Assembly (NCBI GenBank): GCA_016209035.1
Contig: JACQWX010000077.1
Coordinates: forward strand, 1-47,955
DNA: 47,955 bases
Direction: 5' to 3'
From: Elusimicrobiota bacterium
GTDB lineage: Bacteria; Elusimicrobiota; Elusimicrobia; UBA1565; UBA9628
The position numbers were made by a program, and so were the translations under genes. Below the pieces are notes generated by a model. It was not told where the DNA came from and ran no database searches. It saw only the letters and a program-made list of their open reading frames with translations. Positions 8,525-16,624 of this stretch are shown here, piece by piece (positions within the stretch are counted from its first letter, which is position 1; every line of letters starts with the position of its first letter).

Positions 8525-9067
8525 ATGAAGGAAGACCCGAAGAGAAACGGCCCGGAAGGCCGGGCCCGCCCGGGAGGCGGGCCCGGCTACTCCCTCACCG
8601 AGGTCATGATGGTGGTCGCGATCCTCGGCATCCTCGCGGCGGCCGCGGCCCCGCTCATGGTGCAGATGACCAACTTCTGGCGCACGACCACCGCGCGCAA
8701 CGAGATCGAGCGGGACGTGCGCATCTCGCTCGAGACCATGAACAGGTACCTGCGCCAGGCCAAGAAGAACACGGTCATCATCGACCAGGTCCCGGGCCAG
8801 CCCCCTTTCTCCCGCATCACCTTCACTCCCGAGAAGGGCGGGTCCGTCAAGTTCTACCAGCACGGCTCCAAGCTCATGATGCAGATCTCCAGCGCGACCG
8901 TCGTGTCGAGCACGATCTCCTACCGCCTGGGCTACCTCTCCTTCACCTATCCCAGGACCTACGAGCCCGACATCGTCTCCGTGGCCGTCACCATGCAGGC
9001 GCCGACCTACCTCCAGCGCAAGAAGGCCCTGCAGCTCTCCATCCAGAAAGTGAGGATCATGAACTGA
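8525..9067 (+). CDS. Prepilin-type N-terminal cleavage/methylation protein (PilW/PulJ-like)
   Basis: 180 aa with a prepilin signal: cleavage after G21 with Glu at +5 (GYSLTEVMMVVAILGILAAAA), then a globular domain with SLETMNRYLRQAKKNT, as in PilW/PulJ-type minor pilins. The leader residues 9-21 are encoded by nested GC palindromes (8549-8591) and are unusually long for a leader. It follows the giant prepilin by 6 bases and its stop overlaps the next start (TGATG). The likely role is as part of the priming complex of a type IV pilus or type II secretion pseudopilus. No pilus motor or secretin gene is in the window. Confidence 0.85.
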   Translation: MKEDPKRNGPEGRARPGGGPGYSLTEVMMVVAILGILAAAAAPLMVQMTNFWRTTTARNEIERDVRISLETMNRYLRQAKKNTVIIDQVPGQPPFSRITFTPEKGGSVKFYQHGSKLMMQISSATVVSSTISYRLGYLSFTYPRTYEPDIVSVAVTMQAPTYLQRKKALQLSIQKVRIMN

Positions 9068-10416
9068 TGAAAAACGCCGGGCGCGGGCAGATCCTGGTGG
9101 GAGTGATCATCATCATGGTGGTCCTGGCCGTGCTGGTGCCGGTCATGGTGATGTACGTCCAGAACGAGTCGAAATGGGCCATCAAGCAGGCGCAGAACAT
9201 GGCCGCCTTCCAGCTCGCGGAGGGCGGCATCGACCGCAGCTACCGGAAGATCTCCGAGAGCACCACGACCTGGTCCAACGGCCAGGCCGGGGTCTTCCCC
9301 GCGGGATACTATTTCGACCTGACCTACGCGGACACGACCGGCGGCTGCTACACCGTGGCCATCACGAGCGGCCCGGACGAGGACCAGGTCACCATCGTCT
9401 CCATCTCGAGGCAGTCCGCCAAGAAGGAGAGCCGCGCCATCCAGGCCGTCTACTCCAACATCCCCATGGGCGACACCGCGGTCTACGGCACCGCCGGCGT
9501 GACCGTGGGCGGCTCGCAGACCTCGGTCGAGTGGGGCGCCATCATCACTCCCAAGAGCCTCACGGTCAACGGCCGCAGCCACCCCCAGATGTGGAGCTCG
9601 GGCTCCATCGACTTGGACACCAACGGCAACGTCCAGCCCAACTGCGACACCGCGTGCGTAGGCTGGCACTCCTACGAGCAGGACATCCCGGCCAACCCGG
9701 AGATCGACGTGGACGGGTTCTACTACGCGGCCCAGGCCTCCCACACCTTCACGCCCGCCACCCCCAACCTCTTCACCGGCAATCAGTGCTGGGGCAAGAA
9801 CTCGGGCTCGGCCTGCGGCGTGGCCTGCAACCTGACCTGCTCGGACGCCACGACCTGCAAGAACGACGAGACCTACTACATCCAGGGCAACCTCTGCGTG
9901 GAGGGGAAGATCTTCGTCCAGGGCGCCCTGGTCGTGACCGGCAACGTGAGCCTCCCCACCGGCCAGGCCGGCCAGGGCTCGCTCGAGGCCCAGATGCCCA
10001 GGAAGGCCTGGCAGCAGTACGGCCTGGACTGGACCTACTACAAGGGCATGAAGATGCTCTGCTCCGGCCCGCTCAACAACGAGCCGGTGGACCCCGACGC
10101 GCCCGCGAGCTTCCCGGGCCTCTCCTCGTCCTACAAGTCAGCTACCGGCCGCTACCGGTGCCTCGACAAGGTCGTGGTCAAGGGCTTCACCTACATCGGC
10201 GGCAACCTTACCCAGACCGGCGGCGCGGGCTCGGCCGAGTTCGTGGGCGCCATGTACGTCGTGGGCACCACCTCGGTCACGCCCAACACCTTCACCATCT
10301 ACTACGGCTCGGAGGCCGGCGACTGGATCAAGACCGCGAACGTGGTGCTCAAGCGCGAGTCCTGGAAGGACCTGCCCGAGCGGCAGTGGCCCTCCTGGCG
10401 CGAATGCGACAATTGA
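9067..10416 (+). CDS. PilX-like pilus-associated protein
   Basis: 449 aa. The N-terminus has a short basic leader (MKNAGRG), a strongly hydrophobic helix (QILVGVIIIMVVLAVLVPVMVMY) and the AFQLAEGGIDRSYRKI segment typical of PilX/GspK-like N-terminal domains. There is no Glu at +5, as often in this group. The exported domain is rich in Thr/Gly/Ser and holds a Cys-rich patch (residues about 237-285, at least nine Cys), probably disulfide bonded. It is translationally coupled to the previous gene and overlaps tmk by 13 bases. The likely role is a minor component of the pilus encoded with 5864 and 8525. The family assignment is from the N-terminus only. Confidence 0.75.
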   Translation: MKNAGRGQILVGVIIIMVVLAVLVPVMVMYVQNESKWAIKQAQNMAAFQLAEGGIDRSYRKISESTTTWSNGQAGVFPAGYYFDLTYADTTGGCYTVAITSGPDEDQVTIVSISRQSAKKESRAIQAVYSNIPMGDTAVYGTAGVTVGGSQTSVEWGAIITPKSLTVNGRSHPQMWSSGSIDLDTNGNVQPNCDTACVGWHSYEQDIPANPEIDVDGFYYAAQASHTFTPATPNLFTGNQCWGKNSGSACGVACNLTCSDATTCKNDETYYIQGNLCVEGKIFVQGALVVTGNVSLPTGQAGQGSLEAQMPRKAWQQYGLDWTYYKGMKMLCSGPLNNEPVDPDAPASFPGLSSSYKSATGRYRCLDKVVVKGFTYIGGNLTQTGGAGSAEFVGAMYVVGTTSVTPNTFTIYYGSEAGDWIKTANVVLKRESWKDLPERQWPSWRECDN

Positions 10417-11081
10417 CGGGAACCTTCATCGTGATGGAAGGGCCGGACAAGTCCGGAAAATCCACGCAGGCCCTGCTCCTCGTCCGCGCTCTGCGCGGAC
10501 GAGGCCTGTCCGTCGTTCACACCAGGGAGCCCGGCGGGACCTCGCTGGCGGAGGCGGTCAGGAGGATCCTGCTGGACCCGCGACAGCGCATCCACCCCTT
10601 GTCGGAACTGCTGCTCTATGAAGCGGCAAGGGCTCAACACACCCATGAGACGATTCTTCCCGCGCTTCGCGCGGGAAGAATCGTCTTGAGCGAGCGCTAC
10701 ACCATGGCCAGCCTCGCCTACCAGGGCTGCGCCCGGGGCCTCGGGCTCGGAGTGGCGCGGACCTTGAACCGCATCGCCTCCTTCCGGCTCGTCCCGCGGC
10801 TGACCCTGGTGCTCGACATCCCGGAGCCCGAGTTCGACCTCCGGCCGCGCGGCAGGCTCGACCGCATCGAGCTCGAGGGGGCGCGCTTCAGGAAGAAGGT
10901 GGCAGAGGCCTACCGCAGGCTCTCCCGCACCGAGCCCGGGACCGTCCTCTTGAACGGCAGGCTGGCGCGCCAGAAGCTCCATCGGAAGATCCTGCGGATC
11001 GTGGAGCCCTTGGTGAAACGGTTGAACCCCCCCAATGCTCGCCCCCCCGCGGGGAGGGGCTCGCGACCCGGGGCTTGCTGA
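10404..11081 (+). CDS. tmk: Thymidylate kinase (dTMP kinase)
   Basis: 225 aa. Phosphorylates dTMP to dTDP. The P-loop MEGPDKSGKST, the TREPGGT motif, the LSERYTMASLAYQG segment (DRY-like) and the lid region are all visible. ATG 10404 overlaps the pilin gene; TTG 10413 is an alternative start. The coding DNA at 10649-10685 forms a perfect 17-bp inverted repeat. The C-terminal 15 residues or so are encoded by a dispersed palindrome (11028-11064) and are probably not part of the kinase fold. Next come holB and metG, an order common in bacteria. Confidence 0.92.
   Translation: MRQLTGTFIVMEGPDKSGKSTQALLLVRALRGRGLSVVHTREPGGTSLAEAVRRILLDPRQRIHPLSELLLYEAARAQHTHETILPALRAGRIVLSERYTMASLAYQGCARGLGLGVARTLNRIASFRLVPRLTLVLDIPEPEFDLRPRGRLDRIELEGARFRKKVAEAYRRLSRTEPGTVLLNGRLARQKLHRKILRIVEPLVKRLNPPNARPPAGRGSRPGAC
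10649..10685. repeat. Perfect 17-bp inverted repeat with 3-nt loop inside tmk
   Basis: Arms GACGATTCTTCCCGCGC (10649-10665) and its exact complement (10669-10685) flank TTC. It lies within conserved tmk codons (ETILPALRAGRIVLSERY). Codons such as ATT, CTT and AGA, rare in this genome, are used to complete the pairing. Confidence 0.85.
11028..11064. repeat. CTCGCC-type palindrome, copy 1 (tmk 3' end)
   Basis: CCCAATGCTCGCC followed by a CCCCGCGGGG core and GGCTCGC. It matches the copy at 12031-12060 (CAATGCTCGCCTCCCCGCGG) and the tighter hairpin at 15726-15752. All three sit at gene ends. Confidence 0.65.
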
Positions 11082-11085
11082 CGCC

Positions 11086-12009
11086 ATGCCCTTCTCCGCG
11101 GTGCGGGGCCAGGAGCGCGCGGCCTTCATCCTGGGCAGGTTCCTCAGGAAAGGACGCATCCCGGCCGCCATGGTCTTCCACGGGCCCGAGGGCGTGGGCA
11201 AGACGCTCATGGCCGTCGAGTTCGCCAAGGCCCTCCTGTGCAGGGAGCGGCCCATGGGACCCCAAGGCGGGTGCGGCTCCTGCCAGGACTGCGTCAACGC
11301 GGACAAGCGCATCCATCCCGACCTCAAGCTCGTGGACGCGCGCTACCAGGCGAGCCTGCGGGAAGAGGACCCCTCCAAGCAGAAGACCCTGCGCGTCGAC
11401 ACCCTCCGCCACCTGCGCAAGGACATGGAGCTCGGCTCCATGATGGGCGCCTGGAAGGTCGCGGTCATCGCCTCGGCCCACACCATGGAGGCCTCGGGCG
11501 CCAACGCCCTCCTCAAGATCATCGAGGAACCCCCTCCCAAGACCCTCTGGATCCTCGTCACCTCCCGTCGGGAGCATCTGCCCGCGACCGTGCGCTCGAG
11601 GGCCTTCCAGGTGCCGTTCGCCCCTCTGACCGCCCAAATCGTCCGCGACGTCCTGGCGGACCGCGGGGTGGAGGACCGGCGGGCCGCGGCGCTAGCCGAG
11701 TTGTGCGACGGCTCCGCCTCGCGGGCCCTGGAGCTTTGGGAGGCGGACCTCCCCGCTCCCGCCCTCGACCCCTTCGCGGCTCCCGAGAGCCTGCCGCGCG
11801 AGCTGACCCAAGCCCGCTCCAAGACCGAGCTCTCCCTTTACTGCCTGGAGCAGTCCGTCCTTCTCAGGCTGCGGCGCGGGGAGATTCGCTTCGACCGGGC
11901 CGCTCCGGTCCTGCGGGCCTTAGGCGCGCTCAGGCGTCAGCTCCAAGCCAACGCCGACCCAGGAACAATCCTCACCCTGGCGCACCTGCAGACGGAAGGA
12001 TTACCCTGA
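11086..12009 (+). CDS. holB: DNA polymerase III delta-prime subunit
   Basis: 307 aa. A clamp-loader AAA+ subunit. It has Walker A GPEGVGKT, a zinc module (C..CGSCQDC near residues 49-65), the ANALLKIIEEPP segment and the SRR/SRAF region (TSRREHLPATVRSRAF) typical of HolB/DnaX. ATG 11086 is 4 bases after the tmk stop. The upstream in-frame extension is palindrome sequence and is not accepted. It should act with tau and delta to load the beta clamp. Confidence 0.92.
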   Translation: MPFSAVRGQERAAFILGRFLRKGRIPAAMVFHGPEGVGKTLMAVEFAKALLCRERPMGPQGGCGSCQDCVNADKRIHPDLKLVDARYQASLREEDPSKQKTLRVDTLRHLRKDMELGSMMGAWKVAVIASAHTMEASGANALLKIIEEPPPKTLWILVTSRREHLPATVRSRAFQVPFAPLTAQIVRDVLADRGVEDRRAAALAELCDGSASRALELWEADLPAPALDPFAAPESLPRELTQARSKTELSLYCLEQSVLLRLRRGEIRFDRAAPVLRALGALRRQLQANADPGTILTLAHLQTEGLP

Positions 12010-12030
12010 TGAAACAGCAACCTGCCCCCT

Positions 12031-12060
12031 CAATGCTCGCCTCCCCGCGGGGGAGACTCG
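12031..12060. repeat. CTCGCC-type palindrome, copy 2, upstream of metG
   Basis: CTCGCCTCCCC/GGGGGAG arms lie in the 55-bp gap between holB and metG. Its GGGGGAG arm (12050-12056) lies 8 bases before the metG ATG, so the repeat itself provides the Shine-Dalgarno sequence and could fold to hide it. Confidence 0.65.
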
Positions 12061-12064
12061 CTAC

Positions 12065-13561
12065 ATGAAAAAACACTACGTCACCACGCCGCTGTACTAC
12101 GTCAACGCCGCGCCCCACCTCGGCCACGCCTACTGCACCGTCGCCGCCGACGCGCTCCACCGGTTCATGAAGGCCCAAGGCCGCGAATCGCACTTCCTGA
12201 CTGGGACCGACGAGCACGGTTCCAAGATCGAGGCCGCGGCCGCTGCCGCCGGCGTACCACCCAGGGCCTGGGCCGACGAATACGCGGACAAGTTCCGCCG
12301 CCTCTGGGACCACCTCGACGTCAAGTACGACGACTTCATCCGCACGACCGAGCCCAGGCACGAGGACTGCGTAGGCAAGGTCTTCGCCGCGCTCCAGGAG
12401 AACGGGGACATCTACAAGGGCCGCTACAAGGGCTTCTACTGCGTCTCCTGCGAGACCTACTGGACGGACACGGAGGCTCCCGAGAATGCCGGCGGGCGGG
12501 TCTGCCCCAATACCGACTGCGGCAAGCCGCTGCAGGTGGTGGCTGAGGAGAGCTATTTCTTCAGGCTCTCGAAGTACCAGTCCGCCCTGCTCGACCTCTA
12601 CGAGGCCCGGCCGGACTTCCTCAAGCCCGCGCACCGCGCCAACGAGATCGTGCGGTTCGTGGAGAGCGGCCTGCAGGACATCTCCATCTCCCGGACCAAG
12701 GTCAAGTGGGGCATCCCCGTCCCCGGCGACCCCGGGCACACGGTCTACGTCTGGTTCGACGCCCTGACCAACTACGTCAGCGCCGCGGGCTACGGCAGGG
12801 ACCCGGGTCTCTTCGGCTCCCTCTGGCCGGCCGACGTCCACGTGGTGGGCAAGGAGATCTACCGCTTCCACGCCGTCATCTGGCCGGCCATGCTGATGGC
12901 CCTTGAAATCGAGCCGCCCTCCAAGGTCTTCGCCCACGGCTGGTGGACCGTTTCCGGGCAGAAGATGGGCAAATCCCTGGGCAACTTCGTGGACCCCCGG
13001 GACGTCACCCGCGAGTTCGGCGTGGACGCGTTCCGGTACTTCCTCCTGCGCGAGGTCCCCTTCGGCAACGACGGCGACTACTCGCCCGAGTCCATGCGCA
13101 AGCGCTACAACGCCGACCTCGCCAACGACCTGGGCAACCTCCTGAGCCGGGTGGTCCAGATGGTCGACAAGTACCTGGAAGGCCAGCTCCCGCGCCGGCC
13201 CGACATGGAGCGCTCCCCTCAGACCGCCGGCCTCTTGGGCCAGGCCGAGGGCTTCGCCGAGTCCATGAGGCGCCTGGCTTTCTCCGATGCGCTCGGGCTG
13301 GCCTGGGCGGGCGTGTCCCGGCTCAACCAGCGCGTCAACGCGACCGCTCCTTGGAACCTGGCCAAGACCGACCTCGCCAAGACCCGGGAGATCCTGTTCG
13401 ACCTGGTATCGTCCCTGCGCATCATCGCGGGCTGGATCGAGCCCTTCATGCCCCAGACCGCGGCCAAGATGCAGGCCCAGCTCGGGGTGCGCCAGTTCCC
13501 CGACGGCTCCGGGCCGGAGAAGATCCAGAAGGGGCCGCCTCTGTTCCCGCGCAAGCCATGA
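12065..13561 (+). CDS. metG: Methionyl-tRNA synthetase
   Basis: 498 aa, class Ia synthetase that charges tRNA-Met. The HIGH-type motif is PHLGHAY (residues 17-23), KMSKS is KMGKS (about 300-304), and the connecting domain holds Cys pairs (CVSC ... CPNTDC), suggesting zinc. The length fits the short form without the C-terminal tRNA-binding (EMAP-like) domain. The ribosome site is supplied by a palindromic repeat. Its stop overlaps the next start (ATGA). Confidence 0.95.
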   Translation: MKKHYVTTPLYYVNAAPHLGHAYCTVAADALHRFMKAQGRESHFLTGTDEHGSKIEAAAAAAGVPPRAWADEYADKFRRLWDHLDVKYDDFIRTTEPRHEDCVGKVFAALQENGDIYKGRYKGFYCVSCETYWTDTEAPENAGGRVCPNTDCGKPLQVVAEESYFFRLSKYQSALLDLYEARPDFLKPAHRANEIVRFVESGLQDISISRTKVKWGIPVPGDPGHTVYVWFDALTNYVSAAGYGRDPGLFGSLWPADVHVVGKEIYRFHAVIWPAMLMALEIEPPSKVFAHGWWTVSGQKMGKSLGNFVDPRDVTREFGVDAFRYFLLREVPFGNDGDYSPESMRKRYNADLANDLGNLLSRVVQMVDKYLEGQLPRRPDMERSPQTAGLLGQAEGFAESMRRLAFSDALGLAWAGVSRLNQRVNATAPWNLAKTDLAKTREILFDLVSSLRIIAGWIEPFMPQTAAKMQAQLGVRQFPDGSGPEKIQKGPPLFPRKP

Positions 13562-14322
13562 GGCGGCCGGCAGCCCTCGGCGCTTTCTTGCTCGCGGCCG
13601 CCTTGGCGGCCGCGTTCTTCTGGGACGTACTCTTCCCCCTGGGCGCCATGCCGCCCTCCCCGCGGACCATCGAGCGCGGCGGCATCCCCGCCGTCCTCAG
13701 GATCCTGCCCGGCCGCAACGCAGGCCGTGGCGGCCGCGACGGAGACCCCATGAACCTGGCTTTCTGGGGGACGGAAGCGGAGGTGCGGCGCGCCCTCGAA
13801 GCCGCGGGCTGGACCGAGGTCCCCCTGCGCTTGAGTCCGAGCCTCCGGGCGGGGCTGGGCGAGGTCCTGCGTGGAGAGCGCCTGCGCCGCTTCCCCCCCT
13901 TCAACGCCTACCTCCTGCTGGGCAGGCAACAGGACATGAACTGGGCCATCGTCGTAAAGCCTCTCGCGTCCCGCCATCACTTCCGCCTTTGGCGCACCGG
14001 GTTCGCGGGCCGAGAGGGCCGGGAGCTCTGGTGGGGTTCCGGCAACCGCGACCTCTCCATCCGCTGGCGGGACCTCTCGCACCGGCCGGACCCGGACATG
14101 GATTCGGAGAGGGACTTCCTGGCCGAGACCCTCGAGGGCTCGCCCTTCGTCGGGAAGACGGCCCTCGTGAGTCTGCTCCAAGTCCCCAAGGTGGGGAACA
14201 ACGACAAGGGCTACGCGTTCAGGACGGACGGACGGGTTCTTCTGGTCGAGTTGGATGGTCCCGGGACACGAGCCCCAGCGCCCGGCCCACCCAGAGCGCG
14301 GGACCGGAAAGCACGTAGATGA
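13558..14322 (+). CDS. LssY C-terminal-domain membrane-anchored protein
   Basis: 254 aa. An N-terminal membrane segment (residues about 5-30) is followed by a soluble domain with MNLAFWGTEAEVRRAL, FPPFNAYLLLGRQQDMNW, HHFRLWRTG and WWGSGNRD, which I recognise as the LssY C-terminal domain found alone or fused to PAP2-type membrane proteins. The molecular function is unknown. It is coupled to metG by ATGA. Its last 35 codons overlap tail-to-tail with pssA on the other strand, and the Arg/Pro-rich end has no family support, so the true functional end may be near 14220. Confidence 0.7.
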   Translation: MRRPAALGAFLLAAALAAAFFWDVLFPLGAMPPSPRTIERGGIPAVLRILPGRNAGRGGRDGDPMNLAFWGTEAEVRRALEAAGWTEVPLRLSPSLRAGLGEVLRGERLRRFPPFNAYLLLGRQQDMNWAIVVKPLASRHHFRLWRTGFAGREGRELWWGSGNRDLSIRWRDLSHRPDPDMDSERDFLAETLEGSPFVGKTALVSLLQVPKVGNNDKGYAFRTDGRVLLVELDGPGTRAPAPGPPRARDRKARR

Positions 14323-15082
14323 GGCTGGCCAGGAACAGCACCGTCTGCGGGTAGACGACGAACAGAAAACCCGCCGCCGCGCCGCCGAGCAGGATGAGGA
14401 CCGCCCGAGGAGGGTAGATGCCCCCCCGGCCGCCGTCGCCGTTGTCCTCGTCGCCGAGCTCGTGGCGCTGCCAGAGCGAGCCCGTCTTGAACGCCGCGAA
14501 CGGGATGGTGGACACCATCAGGAAGGCGATCGCCACCACCATGAGCGGGGCCAGGGCGTAGAGCCAGGGGAGCTGGGCCATGAGCAGCCTCCAGGTGTGG
14601 GAAGGCTTGCCCTGCTCCACGATCTGGTAGAGCAGGATGAAGGCCGCGAGGAAGGAGGCCCCGGCCGGGATGGGGAGGCCCGTGAAATGGGTCTTGCTGC
14701 CGCCCGAGTCGTGGACCAGGGCGTTGAACCGCGCGAGCCTCAAGCCCCCGCACACGGCGAAGAGGAAGGCCATGAACGAGCCCCACGCGCCGTAGTCCTT
14801 GAGGATGAAGGCGTACATCATGTGGGCGGGCGCGATGCCGAAGGTCAGGAAATCCGCGAGCGAGTCGATCTCGATGCCGAAGGTGGACTCCCCGTGCACC
14901 AGCCGGGCGACCCTGCCGTCGAGGACGTCGAAAACGATACCCACGAAGATGGCCACGGCCGCGGCCGAGAGCTGCATCCGGTGCGACGCCATGAGCGCGT
15001 AGAACCCGCACGCCATGTTCCCGATCGTGAAGAACGACGGCGCCAAAAGGCGCCCCGACCTCTTCAGCGCTTGCTTGTCCAT
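14219..15082 (-). CDS. pssA: CDP-diacylglycerol-serine O-phosphatidyltransferase
   Basis: 287 aa integral membrane enzyme that makes phosphatidylserine. The CDP-alcohol phosphotransferase signature is clear: DVLDGRVARLVHGESTFGIE with the second half IDSLAD. ATG 15082 is chosen for its GGAGG upstream; the longer in-frame extension reads through psd and is rejected. It overlaps the 3' end of psd by 19 bases, so the two are co-translated. The 3' end overlaps the LssY-domain gene in the opposite strand by 104 bases. Confidence 0.92.
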   Translation of the reverse strand: MDKQALKRSGRLLAPSFFTIGNMACGFYALMASHRMQLSAAAVAIFVGIVFDVLDGRVARLVHGESTFGIEIDSLADFLTFGIAPAHMMYAFILKDYGAWGSFMAFLFAVCGGLRLARFNALVHDSGGSKTHFTGLPIPAGASFLAAFILLYQIVEQGKPSHTWRLLMAQLPWLYALAPLMVVAIAFLMVSTIPFAAFKTGSLWQRHELGDEDNGDGGRGGIYPPRAVLILLGGAAAGFLFVVYPQTVLFLASLIYVLSGPALWVGRALGLVSRDHPTRPEEPVRPS

Positions 15083-15702
15083 TCCCCCGCCTCCGTCACC
15101 CCGCCGAAGACCCGGTCGCCCGGCTTCAGCGTGCACCGGGCCGAGGCGGGGAACCTCACCGCCACCTGCGAGCCGAAATGGATGATGCCGTAGCGCTGGC
15201 CGCAGGCGAGCTTGTCGCCCTCCCTGACCCAGCACTCGATGCGCCGGGCGATGATGCCCGCGATCTGCTCGACCACGACCGGGTCCCTGCCCTCCGGCTT
15301 CAAGCGCAGCTCGACGCGGAAGTTGGACTTCGCGTCGTCCTTCATCGCGGGCAAAAACGCCCCCTCATGCCTCCGGACCGACTCGACCGCGCCCTCGCAG
15401 GGCGCGCGCTGGATGTGGACGTCGAAGATGGAGAGGAAGACGCGCAGGACCGTGCCGGAGCCCTCGTCACCCACGCTCAAGACGACGCCGTCCCCCGGGG
15501 AATAGAGCTTGTCCGGGTCGGCCGGCAGGACCCGATGGGGGTCCCGGAAGAAGAACGCGCAGGACACCGTGAAGAGCCCGGCGAAGAACTCCACCAGCAC
15601 CCCGAAAGCGTTGCTGACCGCGAACCCGCTCAGGACCCAGCCGATGAACACGACCCCGACGCCGATCGCCATGTACTTCGGGCCTGGTTTGGCAATCCTC
15701 AT
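15064..15702 (-). CDS. psd: Phosphatidylserine decarboxylase (short, archaeal-like type)
   Basis: 212 aa. Converts phosphatidylserine to phosphatidylethanolamine. An N-terminal hydrophobic pair of segments is followed by FLSIFDVHIQRAPCEG, and the self-cleavage site Gly-Ser lies in IIHFGSQVAVRFP near residue 174; the Ser becomes the pyruvoyl group. Together with pssA this gives the standard PE pathway. It starts 55 bases downstream of tRNA-Leu and may be co-transcribed with it. The Shine-Dalgarno sequence is weak. Confidence 0.92.
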   Translation of the reverse strand: MRIAKPGPKYMAIGVGVVFIGWVLSGFAVSNAFGVLVEFFAGLFTVSCAFFFRDPHRVLPADPDKLYSPGDGVVLSVGDEGSGTVLRVFLSIFDVHIQRAPCEGAVESVRRHEGAFLPAMKDDAKSNFRVELRLKPEGRDPVVVEQIAGIIARRIECWVREGDKLACGQRYGIIHFGSQVAVRFPASARCTLKPGDRVFGGVTEAGEWTSKR

Positions 15703-15725
15703 AAACGACCTATACCCCCTCGGCT

Positions 15726-15752
15726 ACTCGCCTCCCCGTGGGGGAGGCGAGT
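15726..15752 (-). terminator. Perfect 12-bp hairpin (CTCGCC palindrome, copy 3) after tRNA-Leu
   Basis: ACTCGCCTCCCC-GTG-GGGGAGGCGAGT, 12-bp perfect stem with a 3-nt loop, 5 bases downstream of the tRNA 3' end and before psd. It may stabilise or end the tRNA transcript, but no U tract follows. It is related to the repeats at 11028 and 12031. Confidence 0.5.
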
Positions 15753-15756
15753 GACA

Positions 15757-15840
15757 TGGGCAGGGAGGGATTTGAACCCACACGCCCTTGCGGGCAACGG
15801 ATTTTAAGTCCGCTGCGTCTGCCAGTTCCGCCACCTGCCC
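15757..15840 (-). tRNA. tRNA-Leu (anticodon TAA)
   Basis: Read on the minus strand, the 7-bp acceptor GGGCAGG pairs with CCTGCCC. The anticodon loop is CTTAAAA (TAA) on a 5-bp stem. A long variable arm (GCCC-GCAA-GGGC) marks it as class II, and the T loop GGTTCAAATCC is canonical. The discriminator is A and no CCA is encoded. A truncated integrase gene lies on its 5' side. Confidence 0.95.
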
Positions 15841-15956
15841 GTGCTTTGTTTTTCCAACGCTTTTCGACATCGTGGGATCGCCCAAAACGCGCCATGCGGC
15901 CAAAATGGGACCAAACATCACGCGTACCGGCCCACGACGAGGCGATTCTACCATTT

Positions 15957-16624
15957 TCAAGCGGCCTCGACCTGGTGAAGGGACAAACCACCACTGAGCA
16001 ACCCCGCGACCTGGACCACTATGGGCGTTGCCGGCTGCATGCGGACATCCGTGATTTCGGTCGGCGATTCTCCAGTCAGGCGATCCATATAGGACCCGAA
16101 GAGAACGGCCGAAGCCTGCCTGTGCTTGGGGGAAAGATGTCCGTATCGCTGCTCGATCATCGTGGGCGTGGTGTGGCCGGCCAGCTGCGCGATGGTGAAG
16201 TAGCCCACCCCGGCCATCACCATGTACGAAACGGCCGTGTGGCGGAGGTCGTGGAACCGAAAGTTCGTGATCCCCGCCCGGCGCTTGGCGCAATCAAAGG
16301 CCGTGCTTATCCGCTTGACCGGGCCGGTCAGAGAATCGTTCGGGAACACCCAGTCGCAGCGGCCCTCGGCGCATAGCTTCTCAAGAACCCTCTGCGCCGC
16401 GGGAGGCACGGGGACATGGTCCGGCTCGCCTTTCTTCGTCTTTCTGAAGTACAGATACCCGTTCTCGCGGTCGAAGTCCTGCCGCCTGAGACCCAGGATT
16501 TCCCCCTGCCGCCGCCCCACGTAAAGCGCGAGGAGAACGATGGGCAGAAGCATCTTGCTCTGCAAGGACGCCGCGGCATTGAGCAGCGCCTTGATCTCGG
16601 ACGGGTGCAGGTAGCGCTTGCGGA
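15957..16624 (-). pseudogene. Tyrosine recombinase/integrase, 5' end lost to an IS
   Basis: The open frame runs from the IS edge (16624) to 15957 and keeps the whole catalytic domain: GRRQGEILGL (first Arg), FHDLRHTAVSY (HxxR), LAGHTT (His) and IEQRYGHLS (Tyr). The N-terminal SAM-like arm-binding domain is missing. At the right edge of the IS the sequence is a different gene, so the N-terminal half was deleted and not merely separated. An internal ATG at 16565 could express the catalytic domain alone. Position next to tRNA-Leu fits a former integrative element, although it lies on the tRNA's 5' side and no att repeat is visible. Confidence 0.8.

Noticed and set aside
15083..15235. 51-codon N-terminal extension of PssA
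   Set aside because: It reads through psd in another frame; ATG 15082 has a GGAGG site and the family motif follows at the expected distance.
15757..16624. tRNA-Leu as attachment site with a second att copy
   Set aside because: The integrase is on the 5' side of the tRNA and no repeat of the tRNA end was found in the window.
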